A DNA stretch of 64,000 bases. Source: JAIBJN01 sp963847985 (GTDB lineage Bacteria; Actinomycetota; Thermoleophilia; Gaiellales; Gaiellaceae). Positions 25,859 to 34,735 of the stretch are shown here, one piece after another. Under the pieces are notes generated by a model that saw nothing but the letters and a program-made list of their open reading frames with translations, ran no database searches and was not told the DNA's origin. The DNA lies in the NCBI GenBank assembly GCA_963847985.1, contig CAWKBS010000006.1, forward strand, positions 19,052-83,051. Reading direction: 5' to 3'. Position numbers and translations under genes: made by a program. The stretch's first letter is position 1. Each line of letters opens with the position of its first letter.

Positions 25859-28058
25859 ATGAGCCGCCGCACTCTGTCCGTACGCCCGTACCCGCGTTCC
25901 CGGCGGGGGGCGGCGGTCGCCGCCGCCTTCGTCGCCTGCGCCGCCGCACTCGCGGCCGCCGGCCCTGCGCCGGCCGCCTCGCCTCGTCCTGCCAAGCCCG
26001 AAAACCTCCGCGTCGTCTCCACCTCCACCGACACCGTCGTCCTCGCCTGGAAGCGGACCGCACGCTCGCTTCGCCGTCTCGATGAACTCCCGCCGCCAGG
26101 CCGTCGTCCGTACCCGGTTCTACGCGTACCGCGGCCTCCGCTGCGGGCGCTCGTTCTACTTCGGCGTCAGCGCGATCAACCGCGCGGGCCGAGTCTCTCG
26201 GCCCGCCGGGATCCGCGCGCGGACGCGCCCGTGCCCGGCCGTGCCGGTCTACGAGCCGCCCGCCTCCGTCCGCGCTCCGGGCCTGTCCGGGACCGCCACC
26301 GTCGGCGGCGTCCTCACCACGTCGAACGGGACGTGGGCAGGGACAGCGCCCATGACCTACGCGTACGAGTGGCTCCGCTGCGACTCCACGGGCTCGCACT
26401 GCGCGCCCGTCCTCTGGGCCGCATCCTCTGCGTATCCCGTCTCGGCCGCGGACGTCGGCTCGCGCCTTCGCGCGCGCGTGACCGCGACCAACGCCCACGG
26501 CTCCGCCGGGGCGACCTCGGCGGCCAGCGGGGTCGTCGGCGCGACGACGCCGCCCCCTCCGCCGCCTCCGCCCCCGCCCCCGACCGCCGGCACGTGCACG
26601 GGAACCGACATCACGTACACGTCGACGGCTCCGGGCTCGGGCGCGCAGATCGTCTTCGACCTCGGGCAGGGCTCGTATGCCTGTGGCCGCTTCGCCAACG
26701 GCGACTGGTACGTCGTCGGTCCCGCCGTCATCCGGCAGATCACGCCGGCCATGGTCGGCTCGGGCTCGAGCCTGCGCCATGGCGTCGACGTGAACCCGGC
26801 GGTGACGTCGGGGAACGCCCAGCGCTGGGACGGCCGCCTCGAGGGCGTCCAGAGCCCATCCGTGTCATTCCCCTACACGGCGCAGCCGGGCCAGTCGATC
26901 GTCAAGTACGTGTCGAACAACCCGGGCGGCGAGTGCCCGGACCGGCACTGCGGTCGCTTCGCGGCCGTCCTCACCGTGCTCGCCTCCGCTCCCACCAGTC
27001 CGGAGACGACGTTCCGCCCGCCCTACTGGGGCTCGCACAAGCCGCTCCTCTCGACGTCGAGCCTCGACCTCGGCCTGCTCGAGCGGCTGAGCTCGAGCGC
27101 GGTCCCCGCGAAGATCAGCCGTAGCGCGGCGATCCTCCGCACGGCGCACTTCCGGCTCGACAACAGTCCGAGCTCGGTCGCCGCCGGGGGCGAGCTGGAG
27201 CCGGTGGACGCCTTCCACGAGGGCAACGCCTGGGGTGCGAACGTCCTCAGGGCCGATGCCGAGGTCGCCTTCTGGCTCATGCTCGACAACGCGTGCGCCA
27301 GCCCGCCGTGCTCCGCGGCCGCCGACCAGGCGGCCAAGCTGCCGGTGCTGATCGGCTTCGTCCAGAACGGGCTCGACCTCTGGGGCGGCACGCGCGGCGG
27401 TCTCAACCACAACCGCGGCGGCGGCGGCAACGCAGCCGGAAAGCTCTTCCTCGAGGTCTTCGCGGCGACTGCGCTGAAGAGCTCGCAGATGGCTTCCGAC
27501 ATGGCCGCCTCCGTGTCTGCGAACGAGAGCAACTTCTGGGAGACGCACTCGCTCTACCGGGGTGTGAACGGCAGGGCGCTGTGGGGCCAGAGGTGGCACA
27601 ACGGCAACTTCGCGGCGTGGGAGCAGTCGTACTGGAACGAGCTCGACGCGTGCACGAACTGCAACACGCGCGACCCGTACGGGCTCGTCGACGGCGGCGC
27701 CCGGCCGGGAACCTCGTACCAGCGCTCCACGATGCTGCCCACGAAGTACACGGCCCTCGTCCTCCGGCTGATTCCCGAGACGGCGGCCTACTGGCCCGGC
27801 CAGCACGAGACCGTGATCACGGACTACGCCGACCGGGTGGTCACCGCCGGCGCGCTCACGATCCCGGATACCTGCGCGACGAAGCAGGGCACGTACGGCG
27901 TCAACTACGGCCCGAGCGCCCAGGGCGGCTGCATCCGGCACGAGCAAGGGCAGAACGCCGGCCGCGTGCCGACCTACCACGGGACGACCGTCGACGGCGA
28001 CGGCCAGGGCTCGCGCCGCAGCGTCTTCGGCGACCAGATGTGGGACGCGTACCGCTGA
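25859..28058 (+). CDS. Large secreted fibronectin-III protein, probable glycan-active enzyme; frameshift near 26069
   Basis: The signal peptide and the first half of an FN3 domain (PENLRVVSTSTDTVVLAWK) lie in the frame of ATG 25859. The rest of the FN3 domain (FAVSMNSRRQAVVRTRFYAYRGL) and everything after it lie one base later, open to 28058. Dropping one C near 26069 joins them. An Ig-like repeat (about 26240-26530), a run of 11 prolines and a long C-terminal domain follow. The latter starts with FDLGQGSYACGRFANGDWYVVGP and has NRGGGGNAAGK, a helical look reminiscent of (alpha/alpha) polysaccharide lyases. I cannot name the enzyme family. Confidence 0.68.
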
Positions 28059-28089
28059 GCCGGCGGCCGGCCTCCTGGCCGGTTGACGT

Positions 28090-28917
28090 CTACCTGAGCA
28101 GCCGCGAGAGCCGCCGGTCCTTGAGGACGCGGCCGCCCGTCTGGCACTCCGGGCAGTAGAAGATCGTGTGCTCCTCGAAGTCGACCCGCGCGAGCGGCGT
28201 CGCGCAGTTCGGGCACGGCTCGCCCAGGCGGTTGTGGACGTGGTACGCCTTCTTGTCGGCGACGCCCGCGAGGCGGAGCTCGAGGCCGTGGGCGAGGAGC
28301 TCGCGGATGGTCGCGGCCAGGTGCTCGAGCTCCTCGTCGGAGAGATCGGTCGTCAGCGCGTAGGGGGAGAGCTTCGCGCGGTTGAGGATCTCGTTCGACC
28401 ACGCGCGGCCGATGCCGGCCAGCGCGCGCTGGTCACGGAGGAACGGGTGCAGGCGCCGGGCCTCTCGGCGGGCGATCTCCGCCAGCTCCTCCCCGGTGAT
28501 CCCGGAGGCCTCGGGGCCGAGGTGGGCCAGCTCCTCCTCGAGCTCCTGCGGCCGGTAGACGCCGACGCGCGCCCGCTTCTTCGGGCCGCCCTCGGTGAGG
28601 ATCAGCTCGCCGCCGTCCTCCAGGCGGAGCCGGAACGCCGGCGTCTTCGGGCCCTTCGCGCCGGGCTCCAGGAAGCGGATGCGGCCGGCCGACATGAGAT
28701 GGATGTGAAGGACGAGCTCGCCGTCGTCCGTGGGGAAGAGCAGGTGCTTGCCGCGGCGCCGCGCTCCGGCGAAGCGCTTGCCGTCGAGCGCCGTGAGCGG
28801 CGGCTCGAACGTCTTCAGCGTGGCGATGTGCGCCGGGCCCGCCTTGGCGACCGGCGAGCGCGCCACCGCCTCGTCCAGCGCCTGCCGGGCCGCCTCCACC
28901 TCGGGGTACTCCGGAAT
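28090..28917 (-). CDS. Fpg/Nei-family DNA glycosylase starting at an AUU codon
   Basis: This is an oxidised-base repair glycosylase/AP lyase. The family requires an N-terminal proline exposed by Met removal; here PEYPEVEAA follows an ATT codon (28917-28915). AGGAGG lies six bases before that ATT. No ATG/GTG/TTG gives the required N-terminus, and the longer frame to 29073 would bury the catalytic proline. Other marks are the lysine loop RRGKHLLF, an H2TH region (RALAGIGRAWSNEIL) and a C-terminal zinc finger CPNC...CPEC with TGGRVLKDRRLS. The Fpg versus Nei subtype is not resolved. Divergent from the asparaginase gene. Confidence 0.92.
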   Translation of the reverse strand: MPEYPEVEAARQALDEAVARSPVAKAGPAHIATLKTFEPPLTALDGKRFAGARRRGKHLLFPTDDGELVLHIHLMSAGRIRFLEPGAKGPKTPAFRLRLEDGGELILTEGGPKKRARVGVYRPQELEEELAHLGPEASGITGEELAEIARREARRLHPFLRDQRALAGIGRAWSNEILNRAKLSPYALTTDLSDEELEHLAATIRELLAHGLELRLAGVADKKAYHVHNRLGEPCPNCATPLARVDFEEHTIFYCPECQTGGRVLKDRRLSRLLR

Positions 28918-28930
28918 AGTCTTCCTCCTC

Positions 28931-29785
28931 GTGGGCCCGATCAGCGTAGCCGTGACCCGCGGGGACATCGTCGAGTCGCGCCATCGGGTGCATGCCGTCG
29001 CCGTCCGCGCCGGCGAGGTCGCCGAGGCCTGGGGCGAGCCCGATCTGGTCGCGTACGTCCGCTCCTCGGCCAAGCCGCTGCAGGCGCTGCCGCTGGTGCC
29101 GTACGGCCTGCCCTCCGAGGAGCTCGCGATCGCGTGCGCCTCGCACGACGCCCTGCCCGACCAGCTCGTCGCCGTGCGCGCGCTCCTCGAGCGCGCCGGG
29201 GCCTCGACGGACGACCTCGAGTGCGGCGCCGAGCACGGCTCGCGCCTTCGTCACAACTGCTCCGGCAAGCACGCGGGGTTCCTCTACCTCTGCCGCGAGC
29301 GCGGCTGGGACACGCAGGGCTACCGGCTGCCTGAGCACCCGCTGCAGCAGGAGCTCCAGGCCCTCGTCTCGGGTCTGGTGGCTCGCGAGCCCCTCACCGC
29401 GATCGACGGCTGCGGCGTCCCCACCTTCGCGCTCACCCTGACCGAGATGGCGGCGATGTTCTCGGGCTTCGCGCGGGGCGAGCCGGAGGGGATCGCGTCG
29501 CTAACGGCGGCGATGACGGCGCACCCGGAGCTGGTGGGCGGGCCGAAGGCCGTGGACACGCTGGTCATGCGGGCGCTTCCCGGCGCGGTCGCCAAGCGCG
29601 GGGCCGAAGGCCTGCTCTGCGTGGGCCTCCAGGACGGGACGGGCCTGGCCCTGAAGGTCGAGGACGGTGCCCACCGCGCCGCGTACGCGGCGGCCGGCCT
29701 CGTCCTCGGAATCCCGGAGCTCGCCGTCCGGCCGGTGCACTCGAGCCGGGGCGACCTCGTGGGGAACGTCACAGCGGAGTCGTGA
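28931..29785 (+). CDS. Asparaginase (L-asparaginase II family)
   Basis: This 284-residue cytoplasmic protein belongs to the Rhizobium-type asparaginase family, unrelated to EcAII. Characteristic segments are SSAKPLQALPLV, ASHDALPDQLVAVRALLERAG, HNCSGKHAGFLYLCR and IDGCGVPTFALTL. These carry the conserved Ser, Lys and Cys residues of the active site in this family. It hydrolyses asparagine to aspartate. GTG 28931 follows TAGTCT (28917-28922) by eight bases, so the mRNA is probably leaderless. The -10 box overlaps the AUU start of the divergent fpg-like gene. Confidence 0.9.
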   Translation: MGPISVAVTRGDIVESRHRVHAVAVRAGEVAEAWGEPDLVAYVRSSAKPLQALPLVPYGLPSEELAIACASHDALPDQLVAVRALLERAGASTDDLECGAEHGSRLRHNCSGKHAGFLYLCRERGWDTQGYRLPEHPLQQELQALVSGLVAREPLTAIDGCGVPTFALTLTEMAAMFSGFARGEPEGIASLTAAMTAHPELVGGPKAVDTLVMRALPGAVAKRGAEGLLCVGLQDGTGLALKVEDGAHRAAYAAAGLVLGIPELAVRPVHSSRGDLVGNVTAES

Positions 29786-29816
29786 AAATCCGTCTACCAC
29801 TTTTCCACAGGCGTTG

Positions 29817-29870
29817 TAGAATCCCGGGCCGATGTGCCTGTAGGGCCGGCGAACGGCAGAACTCGCCGGC
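29817..29870 (+). promoter_or_regulatory. Promoter -10 box and leader hairpin of the primary sigma gene
   Basis: TAGAAT at 29817-29822 is a good -10 box. The leader then holds an 8-bp hairpin, GCCGGCGA (29845-29852) with TCGCCGGC (29863-29870), followed by TCACTTTT. This looks like an attenuator or 5' stabilising structure ahead of the sigma gene. Confidence 0.5.
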
Positions 29871-29924
29871 TCACTTTTCGTTCCAGCCACAAAACGTTGC
29901 ACCGGTAACGAGAAAGGCGGGTCA

Positions 29925-31019
29925 ATGCTCCAGGTCGACGTAGCCCTGCCCGAGATCGAGGAGCTGCAGAAGCTCGTCGCCGACGGACAGGACAAGGGGT
30001 TCCTCACTTACGACGAGATCGTCTCGGGGCTCGAGGAAGTCGACCTCACGAAGGAGCAGGTCGAGGAGTTCTACACCTACCTGATCGACCACGGCATCGA
30101 GCTCATGGAGGGCGTCGAGCACAAGATGCCGCCGCACGAGGAGCCGGCCCTCGCCGAGGAGGAGAAGGTGCCGAAGCTCGACCTGACCGTCGAGCCGTCC
30201 CTCGACTCGCTGCGCCTCTACCTGCGCGAGATCGGGCGCGTCCCGCTCCTCACGGCCGACCAGGAGGTCACGCTCGCCAAGCGCATCGAGCGCGGCGACA
30301 TGGCGGCCAAGACCGAGATGATCGAGGCGAACCTCCGCCTTGTCGTCTCGATCGCCAAGGGCTACCTGGGCCGCGGGCTCTCGTTCCTCGACCTGATCCA
30401 GGAGGGCTCGCTCGGGCTCATCCGGGCGGTCGAGAAGTTCGACTACCGCAAGGGCTTCAAGTTCTCCACGTACGCGACCTGGTGGATCCGCCAGGCGGTG
30501 ACGCGGGCGATCGCCGACAAGGCGCGGACGATCCGCATCCCTGTGCACATGGTCGAGAAGCTGAACAAGGTCGTGCACATCGAGCGCCAGCTCGTCCAGC
30601 GCCTCGGGCGGGAGCCGCTCCCCGACGAGATCGCGGAGGAGCTCGAGATGACGACCGAGGAGGTGCGCGAGATCCTGCGCATGGCGCAGCTCCCCGTCTC
30701 GCTCGAGAAGCCGATCGGCGAAGAGGAGGAGTCCGAGCTCGGCGACTTCGTCCAGGACGACGCGGCCGAGTCGCCCTTCGACTCCGCCTCGCTCAACCTT
30801 CGCCGCGAGGACATCGACAAGGCCCTCGAGTCGCTGCCGGACCGCGAGCGCAAGGTGATCGAGCTCCGCTTCGGGCTCAAGGGGGAGCAGCCGCGGACGC
30901 TCGAGGAGGTCGGGCGCGCCTTCGGGGTCACGCGTGAGCGCATCCGCCAGATCGAGAACAACACCCTCAAGAAGCTCGAGTCCCTGCCCGAGGCGCAGGG
31001 GCTCCAGGACTGCGTCTAG
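29925..31019 (+). CDS. rpoD: Primary RNA polymerase sigma factor (RpoD/SigA)
   Basis: This 364-residue sigma-70 factor has all regions. A short region 1.1-like N-terminus (KGFLTYDEIVSGLEEVDLT) is followed by region 1.2 (DSLRLYLREIGRVPLLT), region 2 (GLSFLDLIQEGSLGLIRAVEKFDYRKG and FSTYATWWIRQAVTRAIADK), region 3 and region 4 (LEEVGRAFGVTRERIRQIE). The full region 1.1 and the invariant region 2.4/4.2 point to the housekeeping factor. ATG 29925 is preceded by AAAGGCGGG. It is followed within four bases by the convergent GT-C gene. Confidence 0.96.
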   Translation: MLQVDVALPEIEELQKLVADGQDKGFLTYDEIVSGLEEVDLTKEQVEEFYTYLIDHGIELMEGVEHKMPPHEEPALAEEEKVPKLDLTVEPSLDSLRLYLREIGRVPLLTADQEVTLAKRIERGDMAAKTEMIEANLRLVVSIAKGYLGRGLSFLDLIQEGSLGLIRAVEKFDYRKGFKFSTYATWWIRQAVTRAIADKARTIRIPVHMVEKLNKVVHIERQLVQRLGREPLPDEIAEELEMTTEEVREILRMAQLPVSLEKPIGEEEESELGDFVQDDAAESPFDSASLNLRREDIDKALESLPDRERKVIELRFGLKGEQPRTLEEVGRAFGVTRERIRQIENNTLKKLESLPEAQGLQDCV

Positions 31020-31022
31020 CGG

Positions 31023-33116
31023 CTAGCCGCAGGCGGAGGGGTCGGGCCGGAACACCGGCTCCGAGGCCTGCACGCTGACGAGGCGGGCCCCGACCGAGCC
31101 CGTCGAGGGCGCGGCGAAGTCCATGCTCCACGGCCCGTCCGAGCAGACGGGGAACGAGACGCTCTCGGTGCTCCCGGGCTGCACCACGACCTCTTTCGCG
31201 GGCTCGCCGGGCGGCTCGAAGCGAACGGCGACCGGCGGCGAGTCGGCCGGCCCGGTCAGGTCGAAGCGGAGCGTTCCCCCGAGCCCGGCGGCGGTCGACT
31301 CGGGCCAGAGCTGGAAGCTTCCGATGAGCCCGAGCCAGCCGTTGTCGAAGCGACCGGGCGCGTAGAGCGCGAGGCGTTGCGGGCCCGGCGAGGCGACGAG
31401 CCGGTACACGGGCGAGGTGGCGATCTCGTCCGCGTCGCGGAAGCGGACCGTGTCGCTGAGGCCGTCGACCGCCAGGGGTCGCGTCACCGGTTGCCCGTCC
31501 GCCAGGAGCGTTCCGTCGGGCCCGATCTCGAGGCGGGTCGTGGCGAAGGGGTCGGGCTGGTCGGCGTCGGGGAGCAGGTAGAGGGCCTCCACGGAGCGAT
31601 TCCAGAAGAGATACGCGGAGGCGACCCCGCGCTCGCTCGAGCGCGACTGCACCAACGCCGCCCCCTCGATGCCGGTGGCGTCCACGAAGGACGGCTCGGG
31701 GCCGAGCGTGTCCGCCCGCGTCCGTTCGGCGTTGCCCAGGTTGGCCGACATGGCGCCCGCGTAGGTGACTGCGCAGAGCGTCAGGGCGAGGCCGAGCACG
31801 AGCGGCGTGGCGATCCTCGGCCGCCGGGCGGCCACCACGAGGACTGCGGCCAGGACGGTGATGCCGAGTGCGATGACGAGCGAGGCGGCGGCGACGTCGC
31901 CGAGCGCCTGCTCGAGCTTGCTGGTCGCGTAGAGAACCGGCGCGTTCGTCTTCCGGTCCGCCGCCGAGTAGCCGGAGAGCGGAATGCGGGCGGCGAGGAG
32001 GACGAGCCCGGCGGCGAAGATCCCGTGCACGTAGCGGTGCGGCCAGCCGCGTGTCGCGAAGAGCGCGAAGAGGATGCCGACGAGCGGGACCGCATAGAAG
32101 AAATAGCGTTCCTGGACGCGGTCGCCGTCGAGGCCGTACACCGCGGACTGCAGCAGGAGCGCCACGACGAATGTGAGCGCCAGGGCCCCGAAGGCGCGCT
32201 CCTCCCGCGAGCGCGGCCGGCGGAGGGCGAGCCAGAGCCCGACGAGGGCGCCCGGCGCCAGGACGACCCCGCCTGCGTACACGAGCAGCAGCGCGTCCAC
32301 TCCGAACCAGCGGGCCAGGTCGAGCGAGGCGACGTCGAGGTCGAGGATGACGCGGTAGAAGCCCAGGACGCGGCTCGGGCCGACCGCGACGAGCGCGACG
32401 GCCGGGACGACGAGCGCCGCGAGGACGAGCGCCTGCTCGCGGAGAGCGGCGCGCAGGCGGCGCTCGAGGAGGCCGACGAGCAGGAGCGCGAGGAGAAAGC
32501 AGACCGGGAGCACGACGAACTGGACGCGCGCGAACGTGGCGAGCCCGGCGAGGGCGAGGAAGGCGAGCTGCAGCCGCAGGGAAGGGCGGGTGAGGGCGAG
32601 GACGCCGAAGAACACGGCGCTCAGCGCCAGCGGGTAGGCGAACGGCTCGGCCAGGACCCAGCCGGCGTAGACGAAGTCGGGGACGACCAGGGCCAATGCG
32701 GCGAGCGCGACCGAGATCCAGGTTCCGAGGCCGACCCGGCGCGCGAGCAGGAACACCGGCACGGCCGCGAGCGACATGGCGAGGGCGCCCATGGCCTGGA
32801 TGACGCGGAACGACGTCTCGACGTCGCCGAGCAGCCAGGCGGGGGCGGTGAGGAGCGGCTGGAGGAGGGCCGGGAAGCTCGCGGAGGCGCCGCGGATCAG
32901 GGGCTGTCCGAACTCGGCGAAGGAGCGGCCGAGCTCGGCGTAGATGTACTCGTCGGCGAAGAGCGTCGGCGTCGCGCGCAGCCAGCCGAGGACGAGGCGC
33001 AGGAGGAAGCTCGCCCCGACCAGGGCGCCGAGAATCGGGGCTGCACGGGTGCCCGCGCGCGCGAAGGCGGCGCGGGAAGCCTCTACGTGCTCGGTGGTGC
33101 GGGCCGCGACGGACAC
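31023..33116 (-). CDS. GT-C membrane glycosyltransferase (ArnT/PMT-like)
   Basis: This 697-residue protein has about 12 membrane helices in its first 480 residues and an extracytoplasmic C-terminal domain. The first external loop has FADEYIYAELGRSF, the acidic motif of GT-C enzymes that use polyprenyl-phosphate sugars. Such enzymes glycosylate lipids, wall polymers or proteins. GTG 33116 stands seven bases after GCCGATAG, a sigma-28-type -10 box with CTAA 16 bases upstream, the same promoter type as the pilus genes. A role in pilin glycosylation is therefore worth considering, although it is inference. Confidence 0.82.
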   Translation of the reverse strand: MSVAARTTEHVEASRAAFARAGTRAAPILGALVGASFLLRLVLGWLRATPTLFADEYIYAELGRSFAEFGQPLIRGASASFPALLQPLLTAPAWLLGDVETSFRVIQAMGALAMSLAAVPVFLLARRVGLGTWISVALAALALVVPDFVYAGWVLAEPFAYPLALSAVFFGVLALTRPSLRLQLAFLALAGLATFARVQFVVLPVCFLLALLLVGLLERRLRAALREQALVLAALVVPAVALVAVGPSRVLGFYRVILDLDVASLDLARWFGVDALLLVYAGGVVLAPGALVGLWLALRRPRSREERAFGALALTFVVALLLQSAVYGLDGDRVQERYFFYAVPLVGILFALFATRGWPHRYVHGIFAAGLVLLAARIPLSGYSAADRKTNAPVLYATSKLEQALGDVAAASLVIALGITVLAAVLVVAARRPRIATPLVLGLALTLCAVTYAGAMSANLGNAERTRADTLGPEPSFVDATGIEGAALVQSRSSERGVASAYLFWNRSVEALYLLPDADQPDPFATTRLEIGPDGTLLADGQPVTRPLAVDGLSDTVRFRDADEIATSPVYRLVASPGPQRLALYAPGRFDNGWLGLIGSFQLWPESTAAGLGGTLRFDLTGPADSPPVAVRFEPPGEPAKEVVVQPGSTESVSFPVCSDGPWSMDFAAPSTGSVGARLVSVQASEPVFRPDPSACG

Positions 33117-33123
33117 CGTCTCT

Positions 33124-33151
33124 CTATCGGCGAGTCCGCGCGGAGGCTTAG
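33124..33151 (-). promoter_or_regulatory. Sigma-28/WhiG-type promoter for the GT-C glycosyltransferase gene
   Basis: On the minus strand CTAA (33151-33148), a 16-base spacer and GCCGATAG (33131-33124) precede the GTG start by seven bases. The pattern equals that in front of the T4P genes. Confidence 0.65.
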
Positions 33152-33152
33152 C

Positions 33153-33335
33153 TCAGGCCGACGGCTCGACGTCGTCCCGCTCGGCCGCGGGCGCGTAGGC
33201 GACGAAGAGGCGGCAGTGCGGGCACTTGAAGCCGAGGTTGCGCTCCGACTCGCCGAGCAGAGGCGACTCGAAGGACTTGCCGCAGTGCGGGCAGTCCACG
33301 GTGAAGGTCTCGCCGGTGTCGGGAGGCGTGGGCAC
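33153..33335 (-). CDS. Small zinc-ribbon protein
   Basis: This 60-residue protein has two CPHC motifs (VDCPHCGKSFESPL and FKCPHCRLFV) spaced to bind one zinc as a ribbon. The ends are polar and acidic. No function can be assigned; such ribbons serve in nucleic-acid or protein contacts. GTG 33335 is used. A TAACCT box (33350-33345) lies nine bases upstream and overlaps the -10 box of the divergent CDF gene. Confidence 0.75.
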   Translation of the reverse strand: MPTPPDTGETFTVDCPHCGKSFESPLLGESERNLGFKCPHCRLFVAYAPAAERDDVEPSA

Positions 33336-33344
33336 CCGCGTCCA

Positions 33345-33361
33345 AGGTTAGCCTGTACCCG
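33345..33361. promoter_or_regulatory. Overlapping divergent -10 boxes
   Basis: AGGTTAGCCT contains TAACCT on the minus strand (33350-33345) for the zinc-ribbon gene and TAGCCT on the plus strand (33349-33354) for the CDF gene. The two boxes share two base pairs, so polymerase could probably open only one at a time. Confidence 0.5.
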
Positions 33362-34714
33362 GTGAGCCCCCAGCGCCGGATCGCGCTCGCCTCGGTCGCG
33401 GCCGCCGTCGTCCTGATCGCGCTCAAGCTCGTGACCGGCCTGGCCACGGGCAGCCTCGGCCTGCTCTCCGAGGCGGCGCACTCCGGCACCGATCTCGTCG
33501 CCGCGCTTCTGACGCTCTTCGCGGTCGGGGTCGCCGTCCGCCCGGCCGACCGCAGCCATCCGTACGGCCACGGGAAGGCCGAGCACCTGGCCGCGCTCGC
33601 GGAGGCCTCGTTCCTCGTCCTCATCTCGCTCCTGATCGCCGCCGCGGCCGTTCGCCGGCTCGTCCTGGGGACGGACGAGGTGGACGCCACCTGGTACGCG
33701 CTCCTCGTGATCGTGATCGTCATCGCCATCGACGCGAGCAGGGCCGTCGTCCTCCACCGTTCGTCCCGGCAGTACGCGAGCCCGGCGTTCGCCGCGAGCG
33801 CGCTGCACTTCGCCGGCGACCTGGCGGGCTCGACGGCCGTCCTCCTCGGCCTGCTCGCCGCGCGGGCCGGCTACCCGGAGGGCGACGCGATCGCCGCGCT
33901 CTTCGTCGCCGCCCTCGTCCTCCTCGCAGCCGGGCGCCTCATCCGGCGCAACGTCGACGTCCTCATGGACCAGACCCCCGTGGACGAGGACGAGGCCGCC
34001 CGCCGGGCCATCGAGGAGCTCGGCCCCGGCGTGACGCTGCGGCGCCTTCGCATGCGCCGGGCGGCGGGACGACACTTCGCCGACGTCGTCATCGGCGTTC
34101 CCCCCGGCGCCGCCGTCGGCCAGGGCCACGCGGCAGCCGACGCCGTCGAGGAGGCGGTCGAGCGGGCCGTGCCGGGCGCCGACGTGGTCGTCCACGTCGA
34201 GCCCGCGGAAGCGGGGGAGCTGGGCGAGCGCGCCACCGCCGCGGCGCTCCGGGTGCCCGGCGTGCGCGAGGTGCACAACGTCGCCGTCCTCGAGGTCGAC
34301 GACCGGCTCGAGGTCTCGCTCCATCTGAAGCTCCCGGGCACCCTCACCCTCACCGAGGCGCACGACGTGGCCGAGGCGGTGGAGCGGGAGATCCACGCCG
34401 CGGTGCCCGCGGTCGACGCCGTGCAGACGCACATCGAGCCGCTGGCGGAGCCCGCGGCCGTGAGCTCGGTGCCGGACGGCGCGCTCGCGGCCGAGTCGCG
34501 GGCCGTCCGCGCGATCGTCCGCGAGGAGACCGGCGTCGAGCCGCGCGAGCTCCGCTTCCTCGCCACCGACCGCGGCCTCGTCGCCTTCCTCACGCTGGCG
34601 CTCGCGCCCGAGCGCGCGCTCGCCGAGGCCCACGCGCGGGCGAGCGAGGTGGAGGAGCGCATCCGCCGCGACCATCCCGAGATCGTCGACGTGATCGTCC
34701 ACACGGAGCCGTGA
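33362..34714 (+). CDS. Cation diffusion facilitator (CDF) transporter
   Basis: This 450-residue protein has the six-helix CDF membrane part with the metal-binding pairs HxxxD in helices 2 (AAHSGTD) and 5 (LHFAGD). A long cytoplasmic region follows. The usual single C-terminal domain is extended here, with three consecutive beta-alpha repeats (around residues 210-290, 290-365 and 375-450), each with histidine/glutamate pairs. CDF proteins export Zn, Fe, Co or Mn by proton exchange; the metal is not clear. GTG 33362 follows the TAGCCT box by seven bases, suggesting a leaderless mRNA. Confidence 0.9.
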   Translation: MSPQRRIALASVAAAVVLIALKLVTGLATGSLGLLSEAAHSGTDLVAALLTLFAVGVAVRPADRSHPYGHGKAEHLAALAEASFLVLISLLIAAAAVRRLVLGTDEVDATWYALLVIVIVIAIDASRAVVLHRSSRQYASPAFAASALHFAGDLAGSTAVLLGLLAARAGYPEGDAIAALFVAALVLLAAGRLIRRNVDVLMDQTPVDEDEAARRAIEELGPGVTLRRLRMRRAAGRHFADVVIGVPPGAAVGQGHAAADAVEEAVERAVPGADVVVHVEPAEAGELGERATAAALRVPGVREVHNVAVLEVDDRLEVSLHLKLPGTLTLTEAHDVAEAVEREIHAAVPAVDAVQTHIEPLAEPAAVSSVPDGALAAESRAVRAIVREETGVEPRELRFLATDRGLVAFLTLALAPERALAEAHARASEVEERIRRDHPEIVDVIVHTEP

Positions 34715-34735
34715 CTCCCGCCCTTCCGAGCCCGC

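Noticed and set aside
31377..33365. 662-codon plus-strand frame, Arg/Glu/Gly-rich
   Set aside because: Shadow of the GT-C glycosyltransferase on the other strand; composition is typical of an antisense frame in GC-rich DNA.
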